64,000 nucleotides of DNA, from the NCBI RefSeq assembly GCF_021026345.1, contig NZ_JAJNCZ010000001.1, positions 186,001 through 250,000 of the forward strand. The letters run 5' to 3'. The stretch's first letter is position 1, and every line of letters begins with the position of its first letter. Both the position numbers and the translations under genes were made by a program. Positions 1 through 8,861 of the stretch are shown here, one piece after another. The notes under the pieces were generated by a model. It was not told the origin of the DNA, searched no databases, and worked only from the letters and a program-made list of their open reading frames with translations. The DNA comes from Rhizobium sp. GN54 (GTDB lineage: Bacteria > Pseudomonadota > Alphaproteobacteria > Rhizobiales > Rhizobiaceae).

Positions 1-576
1 CCCTCCGGCGAGGAGCGCGCGGTTCGCCGCGACCGCCAATCCGCGCGTGCCCGTACCGTCGCCGGCTGCAGGACGACCCTCGACCCGCAGACGCTGCCGC
101 CCGCCACGGCCCTTGCGCGCGGCTGGTGCCTGATGGACCTGAACCGCCCGCTCGAGGCCGCCGCCGCCTTCGACGCGGCACTGCGCACGACGGTGCCGGA
201 CGTGCGGCGCGATGCGGCCTACGGCCAGAGCCTCGCCTATATCCGCGCCGGTCTCTTCAGGGAGGCCGCCATCGCCGCGACCAGGGCGAAGCAGCCGCGC
301 GAACGCGCGGTGGAACTGCAGGCGGCCATCCTGTCGAACCGCGCCGTCGCCGCCTTCGACGCCGGCCGCTTCCGCGAGACCATCCTCTTCCTCGACCAGT
401 TGGCGCAGTTGCGCACCGAGCGCGCCGATCTCATGGTCCTGCGCGGCTATGCCTACAAGGGCCTGAACCGCACGGGCGATGCGCGGCGGATCTTCGAGGC
501 ACTTGCCGCGACCGGCCAGCGCGACGCCGTTCGCGCGCTCGGCGACATGCGCGATCAGGGCATGCGCCCCCACTGA
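1..576 (+). CDS. TPR-repeat protein, C-terminal part (5' end outside window)
   Basis: The frame is open from the first base to a TGA at 574-576, so this is the C-terminal ~190 residues of a longer protein. The readable part has alternating helical segments with Ala/Leu/Gly/Tyr spacing typical of tetratricopeptide repeats, for example around residues starting LARGWCLMDLNRP and the later LMVLRGYAYKGLN. There is no catalytic motif. TPR proteins act as protein-protein scaffolds; which complex this one serves cannot be told because the N-terminus and upstream neighbours are missing. The first ~35 residues of the frame are Arg-rich and less TPR-like, so the precise domain edge is unclear. Confidence 0.6.
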   Translation, partial: PSGEERAVRRDRQSARARTVAGCRTTLDPQTLPPATALARGWCLMDLNRPLEAAAAFDAALRTTVPDVRRDAAYGQSLAYIRAGLFREAAIAATRAKQPRERAVELQAAILSNRAVAAFDAGRFRETILFLDQLAQLRTERADLMVLRGYAYKGLNRTGDARRIFEALAATGQRDAVRALGDMRDQGMRPH

Positions 577-788
577 GACCAACCCGCACTGATATCGACC
601 GATTGCAGATTCCGTGGATGGGCGTGCGATTGTCGCGCTCCCCCGGTCGTGAGAACATAGGAATGTCGGATTTCGGCTATGATTCTCGCCGCCGATACAA
701 GACGGCGCAAGGAAGTGGGCATGACGCCTTCTGCGGGGTTGAGGCGGGCGCCGCCAGCCTTTAGGAGAGGGCCGGTTCTTCATCGAAC

Positions 789-1397
789 TTGCCGAAGACG
801 GGTGAAACTGTGATCGATCCCTATGACATCATCGGTGTCGCGCGCGACGCCAACACGGCCTCCATCAAGGCCGCCTATCGCCGCCGCGCCAAGACCGCCC
901 ATCCCGATTCCGGCGGCGACGTCGATACCTTCGCGCGGCTGAAGGCGGCATACGAACTCCTGCTCGATCCCGTCCGCCGCAAGGTCTATGACGACACCGG
1001 CTACGATCCCGAGCTCGCCGATACCAAGGACCTCAAGGGCCTGATGGTGCTGGAGAAGCTGATCAACGAGGTGATCCTCGACGAGCGTGAGCCCGGCAGC
1101 TTCGACCCGATCGCCACCATCCGGCGCAAGCTGACGAACGAGATCGTCAATGCGCGCTTCCACATCATGGAGATGGAGCGCCACCGCGCCCGCATCCGCA
1201 ACCACATGGACCGCGTCGGCAAGCGCCCGTCCACGGACGTATTCGGCAGCATGCTGCGCGCTCGCAGCGAGGCGATCGCCGATGCGATCGAGAAGGCCGA
1301 GGCGCAGATCAAGGACATCGAGCAGGCCTACGGCATGCTGGACGGCTATTCCTACGACGTCGAGGTCGAGATCGAGACGCGCAACGCCGCCGAATAG
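789..1397 (+). CDS. J-domain (DnaJ-like) protein
   Basis: A J domain occupies roughly residues 10-65 with the diagnostic HPD tripeptide at residues 38-40 (AHPDSGGD), the loop needed to stimulate ATP hydrolysis by DnaK-type Hsp70. There is no Gly/Phe region and no zinc-finger domain; the remaining ~130 residues are charged and helical with a coiled-coil look, so it is a type III J protein, probably a specialised DnaK co-chaperone. The start is TTG at 789 with an AGGAGAG about 20 bases upstream, or GTG at 810, which lies just before the J domain. It converges on the spoVR end 28 bases away. Confidence 0.8.
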   Translation: MPKTGETVIDPYDIIGVARDANTASIKAAYRRRAKTAHPDSGGDVDTFARLKAAYELLLDPVRRKVYDDTGYDPELADTKDLKGLMVLEKLINEVILDEREPGSFDPIATIRRKLTNEIVNARFHIMEMERHRARIRNHMDRVGKRPSTDVFGSMLRARSEAIADAIEKAEAQIKDIEQAYGMLDGYSYDVEVEIETRNAAE

Positions 1398-1425
1398 CCG
1401 GAACGCGCCGGCCGCCCCAGCTAAT

Positions 1426-2967
1426 TTACAGCATGTCGCCGTCCGTGGAGCATTCGTAGAGCTCCTCTCCGCTTTCGGCATCCACGCCCACGAGGCTGAC
1501 GTCGTAGCCCCAGAGGTGGCGGATGTGGCGTAGCGTTGCATCGCGGCTGGCCTCCTCCAGCAGCACGCCGTTCTTGACGTTGTGCTGCAGCCGGAGCTGC
1601 CGGTCGCCGAGGAGGTCCACGTCGACCACCTGGATGTCCTGCTGGTTCGCGCCGATGTCGTAGTTGCGGGCAAGCGCCGCGCGGACGGCCTGATAGCCGC
1701 GCTCATTGTGGATCGAGGCGACCTCGAGATAGTTGTCGCCGGAGCTGTCGGTCAGCAAAAACAGCCGGAACTTTCGGATCAGCGCCGGGCTCAGATATTG
1801 CAGGATGAAGGATTCGTCGCGGTGGTTCGCCCAGGCGTCGAGAAGCGTCGCGCGCCAGTCGCCGTTGCCGGCGATCTCGGGGAACCAGTCCCGGTCCTCC
1901 GCGGTCGGCTCCGTGCAGATCCGCTGGATGTCCTGCATCATCGCGAACCCCAGCGCATAGGGGTTCATGCCGTGGTAGCGGGGATCGTCGAAGCCGGGCT
2001 GGAACACCACGTTGGCGTGGCTGTGCAGCACCTCCAGCATCGTGCCTTCGCTGACAAGGTCCTTCTCGAACATCCGGTTCATGATCGTATGGTGCGTGAA
2101 GGTGGCGCAGCCCTCGTTCATGACCTTGGTCTGCCGCTGCGGATAGAAGTACTGCGCGATCACGCGCACGATGCGCAGGAGCTCCCGCTGCCAGGGCTCC
2201 AGGATCAGGCTCGTCTTCTCCAGGAAGTAGAGCAGGTTCTCTTCCGGCAGGTTCAGCGCCTTCTTGCGCTCCGAGGCGTCGCGCTCGGCTTCCGCCCTCT
2301 CTTTCGGTGATCCCGACGTCGGCAGCGTGCGCCACAGGTCGTTGAAGGTCTGCTCCTCGTATTCCAGCCGCTCGCGTGCCCGCTCGCGTTCCTTTTCCGA
2401 GGACAGCCGCGGCGGCCGGCGATAGCGGAACACGCCCTGGTCCATGATCGCATGGGCCGAATCCAGGATCGCCTCGACGGCGGCCGTCCCGTGCCGTTCC
2501 TCGCACCGGGTGATGTATTTCTTGGCGAACTCCATGTAGCTCAGGATCGCACTGGCGTCGGTCCATTGCCGGAACAGGTAGTTGTTCTTGAAGAAGTGGT
2601 TGTGGCCGAAGGCGGCATGGGCAGTCACCAGCGCCTGCATCGCCATCGTGTTCTCCTCCATCAGGTAGACGATGCAGGGATTGGAGTTGATCACCAGCTC
2701 GTAGGCAAGCCCGCGGCGGCCCTTGCGGTAGAGGTGGTCCTCGAACACGAAGCGCTTGCCGAACGACCAGTGCTGGTACATCAGCGGCATGCCGACGGAC
2801 GAATAGGCGTCCAGCATCTGCTCCGACGAGATGATCTCCATCTGGTTCGGATAGATGTCGAGCTTCAGTTCGCCGAGCGCAATCTCCTCGATCGCGTCAT
2901 AGGTCCTCGACAGCGTGTCGAAGTTCCAGTCGGACCCGTCGAACAGCAGCTTGCCGGAGCTCTTCAT
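1426..2967 (-). CDS. SpoVR family protein
   Basis: 513 residues, the usual length for the SpoVR/YcgB family, reading from an ATG at 2965-2967 preceded by GAAGGAAC. The frame stays open further upstream but that stretch lies inside the DUF444 gene. Recognisable family blocks are the N-terminal YPNQMEIISSEQMLDAY, HWSFGKRF, NSNPCIVYLMEEN, and FVEHGH-like His-rich middle (AHAAFGHNHFFKNN). The family was named for a Bacillus spore-cortex gene, but in non-sporulating proteobacteria it travels with prkA and the DUF444 gene and is linked to stationary-phase and nutrient-stress response; its biochemical role is not established. It starts 11 bases after the DUF444 stop, so the two are cotranscribed. 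Confidence 0.93.
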   Translation of the reverse strand: MKSSGKLLFDGSDWNFDTLSRTYDAIEEIALGELKLDIYPNQMEIISSEQMLDAYSSVGMPLMYQHWSFGKRFVFEDHLYRKGRRGLAYELVINSNPCIVYLMEENTMAMQALVTAHAAFGHNHFFKNNYLFRQWTDASAILSYMEFAKKYITRCEERHGTAAVEAILDSAHAIMDQGVFRYRRPPRLSSEKERERARERLEYEEQTFNDLWRTLPTSGSPKERAEAERDASERKKALNLPEENLLYFLEKTSLILEPWQRELLRIVRVIAQYFYPQRQTKVMNEGCATFTHHTIMNRMFEKDLVSEGTMLEVLHSHANVVFQPGFDDPRYHGMNPYALGFAMMQDIQRICTEPTAEDRDWFPEIAGNGDWRATLLDAWANHRDESFILQYLSPALIRKFRLFLLTDSSGDNYLEVASIHNERGYQAVRAALARNYDIGANQQDIQVVDVDLLGDRQLRLQHNVKNGVLLEEASRDATLRHIRHLWGYDVSLVGVDAESGEELYECSTDGDML

Positions 2968-2978
2968 GACGGTTCCTT

Positions 2979-4292
2979 CTACTTGCGCGGCTGGCGCAGC
3001 GTCGGCTGCTTGGCGAAGAGCTTGCGGAAGACCGGGTAGATGTCGCCGGGCTTGGCGATGCGGGTCATCTGGAAATTCGGCCAGTCGCCGTCGACCGTCC
3101 GGTAGGCGCGCCAGAGCGAAGTGCCGTTGTCGGTGCGGGCGAAGATCTCGCTTTCGCGTTCGTCGATGATCTCCACATAGGCGTAGTACTGGCAGTATTT
3201 CATCACCGTCGACAAAAGCGCCACGCAGCGGTCGGAATCGCCGGAGATGTTGTCGCCGTCGGAAGCCTGGGCGGCATAGATGTTCCACTCGCTCGCCGGA
3301 TAGCGCGCCTCGATTACCCGCAGCATCTCCTCCAGCGCGGTCGAGACCATCGTGCCGCCGCTCTGGGTCGAGTAGAAGAAGGTCTCCTCGTCGACTTCGC
3401 GGGCCTCGTCGGTGTGGCGGATGAAGACGATCTCGATGCGCTCGTAGCGGCGCCTGAGGAACATGTGCAGCAGCACGAAGAAGCGCTTGGCCAGGTCCTT
3501 CTCGCGTTCGCCCATCGAGGCGGAGACGTCCATCAGGCAGAACATCACCGCGCTCGCATTCGGAAGCGGCTGCTGCTCGAAGCGGTTGAAGCGGATGTCG
3601 ACCGTATCGATGAAGGGGACGCGGCGGCGGCGGCGCTCCAGCCAGTCCAGCTCAGCCTGCAGCATGGCGAGCCGTTCCTTGTCCTTCGGCCCCGGCCTGG
3701 CCTTCTTCTCCAGTTCCGCGATTTCGGCTGCGAGCGCGTCGACCTCGGCCTGCTTCGGCCTTCTCAGCGCGATGCGCCGGCCATGGCTGTTGCGCATGGT
3801 CTTGCCGACGTTGATGTTGGTCGGCGATCCCGTCACCGCATAGCCCGCGCGCCGCGGCTTGAACGTCAGCGTCTCCTTGAGCGAGAGCTTGACCATGTCG
3901 GGCAGTTCGAGGTCCTCGAAGAACAGGTCCAGTACCTCGTCCTGCGACAGCGAGAACTGGAAGTCGTCCTCGTCCTCGCCCGTGCCGGCGCCGCCCTTGC
4001 CGCCGGCGCCGCCCTGCGGCTTGCGCAGCCGGTCGCCCGGCGAGAACTCGCGGTTGCCGGGAAGCACCCGCTCCCGGTCGCCGGTGTCGCCGGCCGGCTG
4101 GAAGGTCGGCTCGCCCACCCCGCGCGTCGGCATCGAGACGTTCTGCCCGCCGCCGACATCGGCGATCCCGATCGACTTCACCTGCTCCTTGACGGCACGC
4201 TTCAGTTCCTCGCGCGCCCGTTTCAGGAAGCGCTGCCGGTTGCCGATGCTCTTGTCCTTCGGATTCAGACGCCGGTCGATGAAATTCGGCAT
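2979..4292 (-). CDS. yeaH: DUF444 / YeaH-YhbH family VWA-like protein
   Basis: 437 residues, matching the YeaH/YhbH family. The N-terminus (MPNFIDRRLNPKDKS) is the family signature, followed by a Gly-rich acidic linker around residues 85-110 and a C-terminal von Willebrand A-like domain from about residue 240 with a MIDAS-type DVSASMGEREK and a later GGTMVSTALEEM. It sits between prkA and spoVR in the same direction, the conserved order of this stress module. It is thought to be a partner or effector of the PrkA kinase; the mechanism is unknown. A 230-base gap separates it from prkA, in which I see no gene, so an internal promoter is possible. Confidence 0.93.
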   Translation of the reverse strand: MPNFIDRRLNPKDKSIGNRQRFLKRAREELKRAVKEQVKSIGIADVGGGQNVSMPTRGVGEPTFQPAGDTGDRERVLPGNREFSPGDRLRKPQGGAGGKGGAGTGEDEDDFQFSLSQDEVLDLFFEDLELPDMVKLSLKETLTFKPRRAGYAVTGSPTNINVGKTMRNSHGRRIALRRPKQAEVDALAAEIAELEKKARPGPKDKERLAMLQAELDWLERRRRRVPFIDTVDIRFNRFEQQPLPNASAVMFCLMDVSASMGEREKDLAKRFFVLLHMFLRRRYERIEIVFIRHTDEAREVDEETFFYSTQSGGTMVSTALEEMLRVIEARYPASEWNIYAAQASDGDNISGDSDRCVALLSTVMKYCQYYAYVEIIDERESEIFARTDNGTSLWRAYRTVDGDWPNFQMTRIAKPGDIYPVFRKLFAKQPTLRQPRK

Positions 4293-4522
4293 GCCTCAGC
4301 GCCCCGGATGATGGTTGTCATTCATGCTGCTGCCATCGCACAGTGGACCGCCATTTCAGGCAATTTATGGCGGGCTGGGAGGGAGGTGCCTGCCCGGCCC
4401 CGATGCTGCGACGGCCATCTGCGCCGGCGAGGATTGCCGCCATCTCCGAGGTCCCTCCGGGTGGAGTGCATACCGGTCGCGGGCAGGGGATGACATGCAC
4501 CCCCGGACCGCTCGCTGAAGCG

Positions 4523-6472
4523 TCAGCCGGCCTTGTTGACGCGCATGTACCAGTCGACCAGCCGGCGGACCTGCCGCTTGGTATAGCCGCGCTCGATCAT
4601 GCGGCTGATGAATTCGGCATGCTGCTTCTCGGTGGCGCTGTCCTTCTTCGAACCGAAGCTGATCACCGGCAGGAGATCCTCCACCTGGCCGAACATCCGC
4701 TTCTCGATCACCTCGCGAAGCTTCTCGTAGCTGGTCCAGGACGGGTTGCGGCCGCTGTTCTTCGCCCGTGCCCTGAGCGTGAACTTCACCACCTCGTTGC
4801 GGAAATCCTTCGGGTTGGCGATGCCGGCGGGCTTTTCGATCTGCGACAGCTCGCTGTCGAGGATCTGCCGGTTGAGGATCTGGCCGGTGTCGGGATCCTT
4901 GAAGTCCTGGTCCTCCAGCCATGCATCGGCATAGGCGATGTAGCGGTCGAACAGGTTCTGGCCGTACTCGCTGTAGGATTCCAGATAGGCCTTCTGGATC
5001 TCGTGGCCGATGAACTCGGCATAGCGGCTGGCAAGCTCGGAGCGGATGAAGTCGAGATAGGCGGCCTCGGTCTCCTTGGGATATTGCTCGCGCCGGATCG
5101 CCTGCTCGAGGATGTACATCAGGTGCACCGGATCGGCGGCCACTTCCTTCGTGTCGTAGTTGAAGGTTTCCGACAGCACCTTGAAGGCGAAGCGGGTGCT
5201 GACCCCGGTCATGCCCTCGTCGACGCCGGCGGCGTCGCGGTACTCCTGCACGGACTTCGCCTTGGGATCGACGTCCTTCAGGTTCTCGCCGTCATAGACC
5301 CGCATCTTCGTGTAGAGCGAGGAATTCTCGTGCACGGCAAGCCTTGTCGAGACGGTGAAGCGGCTGAGCGTTTCCAGCACTTCCGGCGCGCACGGGTTCT
5401 TGGCGAGCTCGCTTTCGCGCAGGAGCTTCTCGTAGATCTGCCGTTCCTCGGTGACGCGCAGGCAGTAGGGCACCTTGACCACGAGGATGCGGTCGAGGAA
5501 GGCCTCGTTGTTCTTGTTGTTCTTGAACTGCAGCCACTCGGATTCGTTGGAGTGCGCCAGCACGATGCCCTGATAGGGGAAGGCGCCGAAGTTCTCCGTG
5601 CCGTTGTAGTTGCCTTCCTGGGTCGCGGTCAGCAGCGGATGCAGCACCTTGATCGGCGCCTTGAACATCTCGACGAATTCGAGCAGGCCCTGCGTCGTCC
5701 GGTTCAGGCCGCCGGAGTAGGAATAGGCGTCCGGATCGGCCTGGCTGTAGTTTTCCAGCTGGCGGATGTCCACCTTGCCGACCAGCGAGGAGACGTCCTG
5801 GTTGTTCTCGTCGCCCGGTTCGGTCTTGGCGATCGCGATCTGGCGCAGCCGCGACGGCAGCATCTTGACGACGCTGAACTTGGAGATGTCGCCGCCGACC
5901 TCGTCGAGCCGCTTGGCGGCCCAGGGCGAGATCAGCCCGGTGAGGCGCCGCCGGCCGATGCCGTACTTGTCTTCCAGGAGGTCGGCCATGCGCTCGGGAT
6001 GGAACAGGCCGAGCGGGCTTTCGAAGATGGGGCTGACCTTGCCGTCCACCATCAGCGTGTAGATCGGCTTCACTTCCATCAGCTTCTTCAGCCGTTCGGC
6101 GAGCGAAGACTTGCCGCCGCCGACCGGGCCGAGCAGGTAGAGAATCTGCTTGCGTTCCTCCAGCCCCTGCGCCGCATAGCGGAAGTAGCCGACGATCCGC
6201 TCGATCGTGTCCTCCATGCCGTAGAATTCGGAGAACGCCGGATAGATCTTGATGGTGCGGTTGGAGTAGATGCGCCCGAGCCGTTCGTCGGCGCTGGTAT
6301 CGATCAGGGTAGGCTCGCCGATTGCTTCCACCATCCGCTCCTGGGCGGTGGCGTACATGCTTTTGTCATCTCTGCACGCTAGGAGATATTCCTGAAGAGA
6401 CATCTCCTCGCGCGCAGTGCTTGAGTAGATCTCCGAGAACAGATTGAAGACGTCGGATTCACCCCTTTGCAT
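4523..6472 (-). CDS. prkA: PrkA family serine protein kinase (AAA+ type)
   Basis: 649 residues. An AAA-like PrkA N-terminal domain carries a Walker A GPVGGGKSS at residues 115-123; the C-terminal PrkA kinase domain contains the conserved LDRILVVKVPYCLRV and SNESEWLQFKNNKNNEAF blocks. The start chosen is ATG 6470-6472 with GGGAG seven bases upstream; a further in-frame ATG at 6529 has no ribosome site. In Bacillus and E. coli (YeaG) the protein takes part in sporulation or adaptation to sustained nitrogen and carbon starvation; protease activity has also been reported for Bacillus PrkA. It is first in a three-gene block with DUF444 and spoVR. Confidence 0.95.
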   Translation of the reverse strand: MQRGESDVFNLFSEIYSSTAREEMSLQEYLLACRDDKSMYATAQERMVEAIGEPTLIDTSADERLGRIYSNRTIKIYPAFSEFYGMEDTIERIVGYFRYAAQGLEERKQILYLLGPVGGGKSSLAERLKKLMEVKPIYTLMVDGKVSPIFESPLGLFHPERMADLLEDKYGIGRRRLTGLISPWAAKRLDEVGGDISKFSVVKMLPSRLRQIAIAKTEPGDENNQDVSSLVGKVDIRQLENYSQADPDAYSYSGGLNRTTQGLLEFVEMFKAPIKVLHPLLTATQEGNYNGTENFGAFPYQGIVLAHSNESEWLQFKNNKNNEAFLDRILVVKVPYCLRVTEERQIYEKLLRESELAKNPCAPEVLETLSRFTVSTRLAVHENSSLYTKMRVYDGENLKDVDPKAKSVQEYRDAAGVDEGMTGVSTRFAFKVLSETFNYDTKEVAADPVHLMYILEQAIRREQYPKETEAAYLDFIRSELASRYAEFIGHEIQKAYLESYSEYGQNLFDRYIAYADAWLEDQDFKDPDTGQILNRQILDSELSQIEKPAGIANPKDFRNEVVKFTLRARAKNSGRNPSWTSYEKLREVIEKRMFGQVEDLLPVISFGSKKDSATEKQHAEFISRMIERGYTKRQVRRLVDWYMRVNKAG

Positions 6473-6547
6473 GTTTGTCTCCCGAGACAACCGGCTGAAG
6501 TCGGATGGAATCAATGCCTGTGGAATCATTATACAGGAAAACGGATT

Positions 6548-6763
6548 TCATGGATGAATGTTCCTTTCACATAATTGGCATTCCGGGTGAATTGTGTGAT
6601 CGGAGGTCGCAGGGACCAAGGCGTCCGTCTCGTCGGAGGCGAAGCTTTTCTGGCAGCCAGGGTTCTTGAGCAGAGACTCAGTGCGAACGGCCATGAAGAG
6701 TATTGAACACGTCTTTTCGGACCTTGCCAACAGCGTCGGATAGATTGATTCGGCCTGCGACAT
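6548..6763 (-). CDS. possible small Cys-containing protein upstream of prkA
   Basis: A 71-codon frame on the prkA strand, ending 75 bases before the prkA start. It has a GGAG about ten bases before its ATG. The second half reads plausibly as protein and ends in HPECQLCERNIHP, a CxxC next to histidines; another Cys lies at NPGC. This could be a small metal-binding leader protein, or chance. If it is not a gene, 6473-6960 is a 488-base gene-free stretch that holds the prkA promoter and the promoter of the plus-strand gene at 6961; I see no other structure in it. Confidence 0.28.
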   Translation of the reverse strand: MSQAESIYPTLLARSEKTCSILFMAVRTESLLKNPGCQKSFASDETDALVPATSDHTIHPECQLCERNIHP

Positions 6764-6960
6764 TTATGCGCACTCCGGCTCCGTGCATCGTCCGGGCATG
6801 ACCCCGCCGGCGCGCGCGCCGGCACCCTGAAGTCCCCCCTGACAGCCACTCTCTCCGCTCCGCCTCCATCTGCATGTCCGCCGCCGCCCGGCGTTGAAAA
6901 AACGGGCGGAACCATTGCTGCAACATGCCGTTGACCTAGCGATGCAAGGAGACAAGGCAG

Positions 6961-7221
6961 ATGCATGAAAAATCGAATCAGAACGAGGTGGAGCGGCGGT
7001 CGCTGGCGGTGGAGAGCGCCCTGGTCAATCTCATCGGCGACCTTGCCATGCGCGGCGTCGTGTCCGCCGACGAGGCGGAGAGCGTGCTCGCGACGATCGC
7101 CGGCAGCTCAGAACGCTCGGCCGCCCGGGCCGCGGGCGTCCGCACGCTCGTGGAACAGTTGCGCAAGCTGCGCCGCAACGACGGCCTTTCCGCCCCCGGG
7201 GCGCCGTCGTTCAAGGCCTGA
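6961..7221 (+). CDS. small helical hypothetical protein
   Basis: 86 residues, with a good AGGAGAC eight bases before the ATG, so translation is likely. The sequence is charged and helical, with no signal peptide, no membrane segment and no cysteine. It contains VNLIGDLAMRGVVSADEAESVLATI, which suggests a small helical bundle, but I do not recognise a family. It is transcribed away from the prkA block. The 275 bases after it (7222-7496) hold no clear gene; they contain the promoter of the flavoprotein at 7497. Confidence 0.65.
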   Translation: MHEKSNQNEVERRSLAVESALVNLIGDLAMRGVVSADEAESVLATIAGSSERSAARAAGVRTLVEQLRKLRRNDGLSAPGAPSFKA

Positions 7222-7496
7222 CCCCAAGGCCTGAAGGCGGAACCTGGGGCACATGGCAATGACAGAAGCATGGCCGGGCCGGGCCGGGCCATCTCGCCAT
7301 GCAGGGCTTGCGGTCCTGCAACGTTTCTTGCCGGGGTTTCCCGCTCCGGCGCGCGGCCGCGAGCGTTCATGCCCCGTCCCCGCGCCTTCTCGCCGTCACA
7401 GTCACCCCGCCATCGCAGCTTGACATCGCGCCCTGACTGCGGGACGAGCGACCATCGCCTTCCCATCCGCAAGCCTGCCCGGAGAACCTCCCCAAC

Positions 7497-8828
7497 ATGC
7501 CCGGTCCCTATGTCGTGCCCGTCCACGGTGATCCCGAACTGCCGAAGGAGGTCGATGTCGTCGTGATCGGCGGCGGCATCATCGGCGCCTCGACGGCGCT
7601 GGAGCTTTCCGAGCGGGGCCTGCGCGTCGCCCTGTGCGAGAAGGGCGGGATCGCGCAGGAACAGTCGAGCCGTAACTGGGGCTGGGTCCGGATCGCCTGC
7701 CGCGACCCGCGCGAGGTGCCGCTGATGGCGCAATCGCTGCAGATCTGGGACACGCTCGACCGGCGCACCGGTCGCGACACCGGCTTCAAGCGCGCCGGCA
7801 TCATCTTCACCTCCTCGACCGAGCAGGAATTTGCCGACCACAGCCGCTGGATCAACAACCTCGATGGCTATGACATCGAGGCGCGCATGCTGGGCGGCGC
7901 CGAGTTCAGCGCGATGTATCCGGGCACGACGATGAAGCTGAAGGGCGCGCTCTATACGCCGACCGATGCCCGCGCCGAGCCGCAGAAGGCGGCCCCCGCC
8001 ATCGCCGAGGCGGCGAGGGCGAGCGGGGCTGCCATCCTCACCGAATGCGCGGTGCGCGGCATCGAGACGGCTGCGGGCGCGGTCTGCGGCGTCGTCACCG
8101 AGCGCGGCGCCATCGCCTGCAGGGCGGTCGTGCTCGCCGGCGGCGCCTGGTCCAGCCTGTTCGCCGGCACGCTCGGCATCCACCTGCCGCAGCTGAAAGT
8201 TCTGAACTCCGTCATTCGGACCAGGCCGCTGGAAGGCGCGCCCGAACAGACGATGTGGGCCACCGGCTTCGCCTTCCGCAAGCGCCAGGACGGCGGCTAC
8301 ACGGTCGCCTCCGGCCACGAGAACATCGTCGACATCGTGCCGAAGTCCTTCCGTTTCGCCCGCGATTTCATCCCTGCCCTGAAGAAGGAATGGCGCTCCC
8401 TGAAGTTCCGCGCCGGCTGGCGCTTCTTCGACGAGGCGCGGATCGCAAACGGCTGGGCGCTGGACGAGCCGAGCCCGTTCGAATATTGCCGCGTCCTCGA
8501 TCCGGTGCCGTCGCGGAAGATGGCGGACAACGCGCTCGCCAACCTGCGGCGCGCCTTTCCGGTGTTCGACCGGGCGCAGGTCGCGCAGCGCTGGGGCGGC
8601 ATGATCGACGTCACCCCCGATGCGGTGCCGGTGATCTCCGCCGTCGACAAGATCCCCGGCTTCCACATCGCCACCGGCTTTTCCGGCCACGGCTTCGGCA
8701 TCGGCCCGGGCGCGGGGCGGCTGATAGCCGACCTCGTCACCGGCGACACCCCGATCGTGGACCCGAGGGATTTCCGCCTGTCGCGCTTCACCGACGGCTC
8801 GAAGATAGAGCTGGTCAGCGGCTTCTGA
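7497..8828 (+). CDS. FAD-dependent D-amino acid oxidase/dehydrogenase-like enzyme
   Basis: 443 residues with an N-terminal dinucleotide-binding fold, VVVIGGGIIGASTALELSERG, at about residues 20-40 (GxGxxG) and the C-terminal DAO-family closing motif IATGFSGHGFGIGPGAGRLIADL, which packs against the FAD isoalloxazine. It belongs to the DadA/glycine-oxidase superfamily that oxidises amines or D-amino acids to imino acids. No membrane anchor is visible. The substrate cannot be read from sequence; no dedicated transporter or racemase adjoins it. The ATG has no strong Shine-Dalgarno; GGAG lies about 14 bases upstream. Confidence 0.88.
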   Translation: MPGPYVVPVHGDPELPKEVDVVVIGGGIIGASTALELSERGLRVALCEKGGIAQEQSSRNWGWVRIACRDPREVPLMAQSLQIWDTLDRRTGRDTGFKRAGIIFTSSTEQEFADHSRWINNLDGYDIEARMLGGAEFSAMYPGTTMKLKGALYTPTDARAEPQKAAPAIAEAARASGAAILTECAVRGIETAAGAVCGVVTERGAIACRAVVLAGGAWSSLFAGTLGIHLPQLKVLNSVIRTRPLEGAPEQTMWATGFAFRKRQDGGYTVASGHENIVDIVPKSFRFARDFIPALKKEWRSLKFRAGWRFFDEARIANGWALDEPSPFEYCRVLDPVPSRKMADNALANLRRAFPVFDRAQVAQRWGGMIDVTPDAVPVISAVDKIPGFHIATGFSGHGFGIGPGAGRLIADLVTGDTPIVDPRDFRLSRFTDGSKIELVSGF

Positions 8829-8861
8829 TCGCGCAGCGCCCGCAGGCCCGCACCGCCGCCG

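Noticed and set aside
4343..6382. A 679-codon plus-strand frame over prkA
   Set aside because: Antisense to a gene with full PrkA domains; no family motif or ribosome site.
7222..7496. Possible gene in this 275-base gap
   Set aside because: Frames are Pro/Arg-rich with no ribosome site or family motif.
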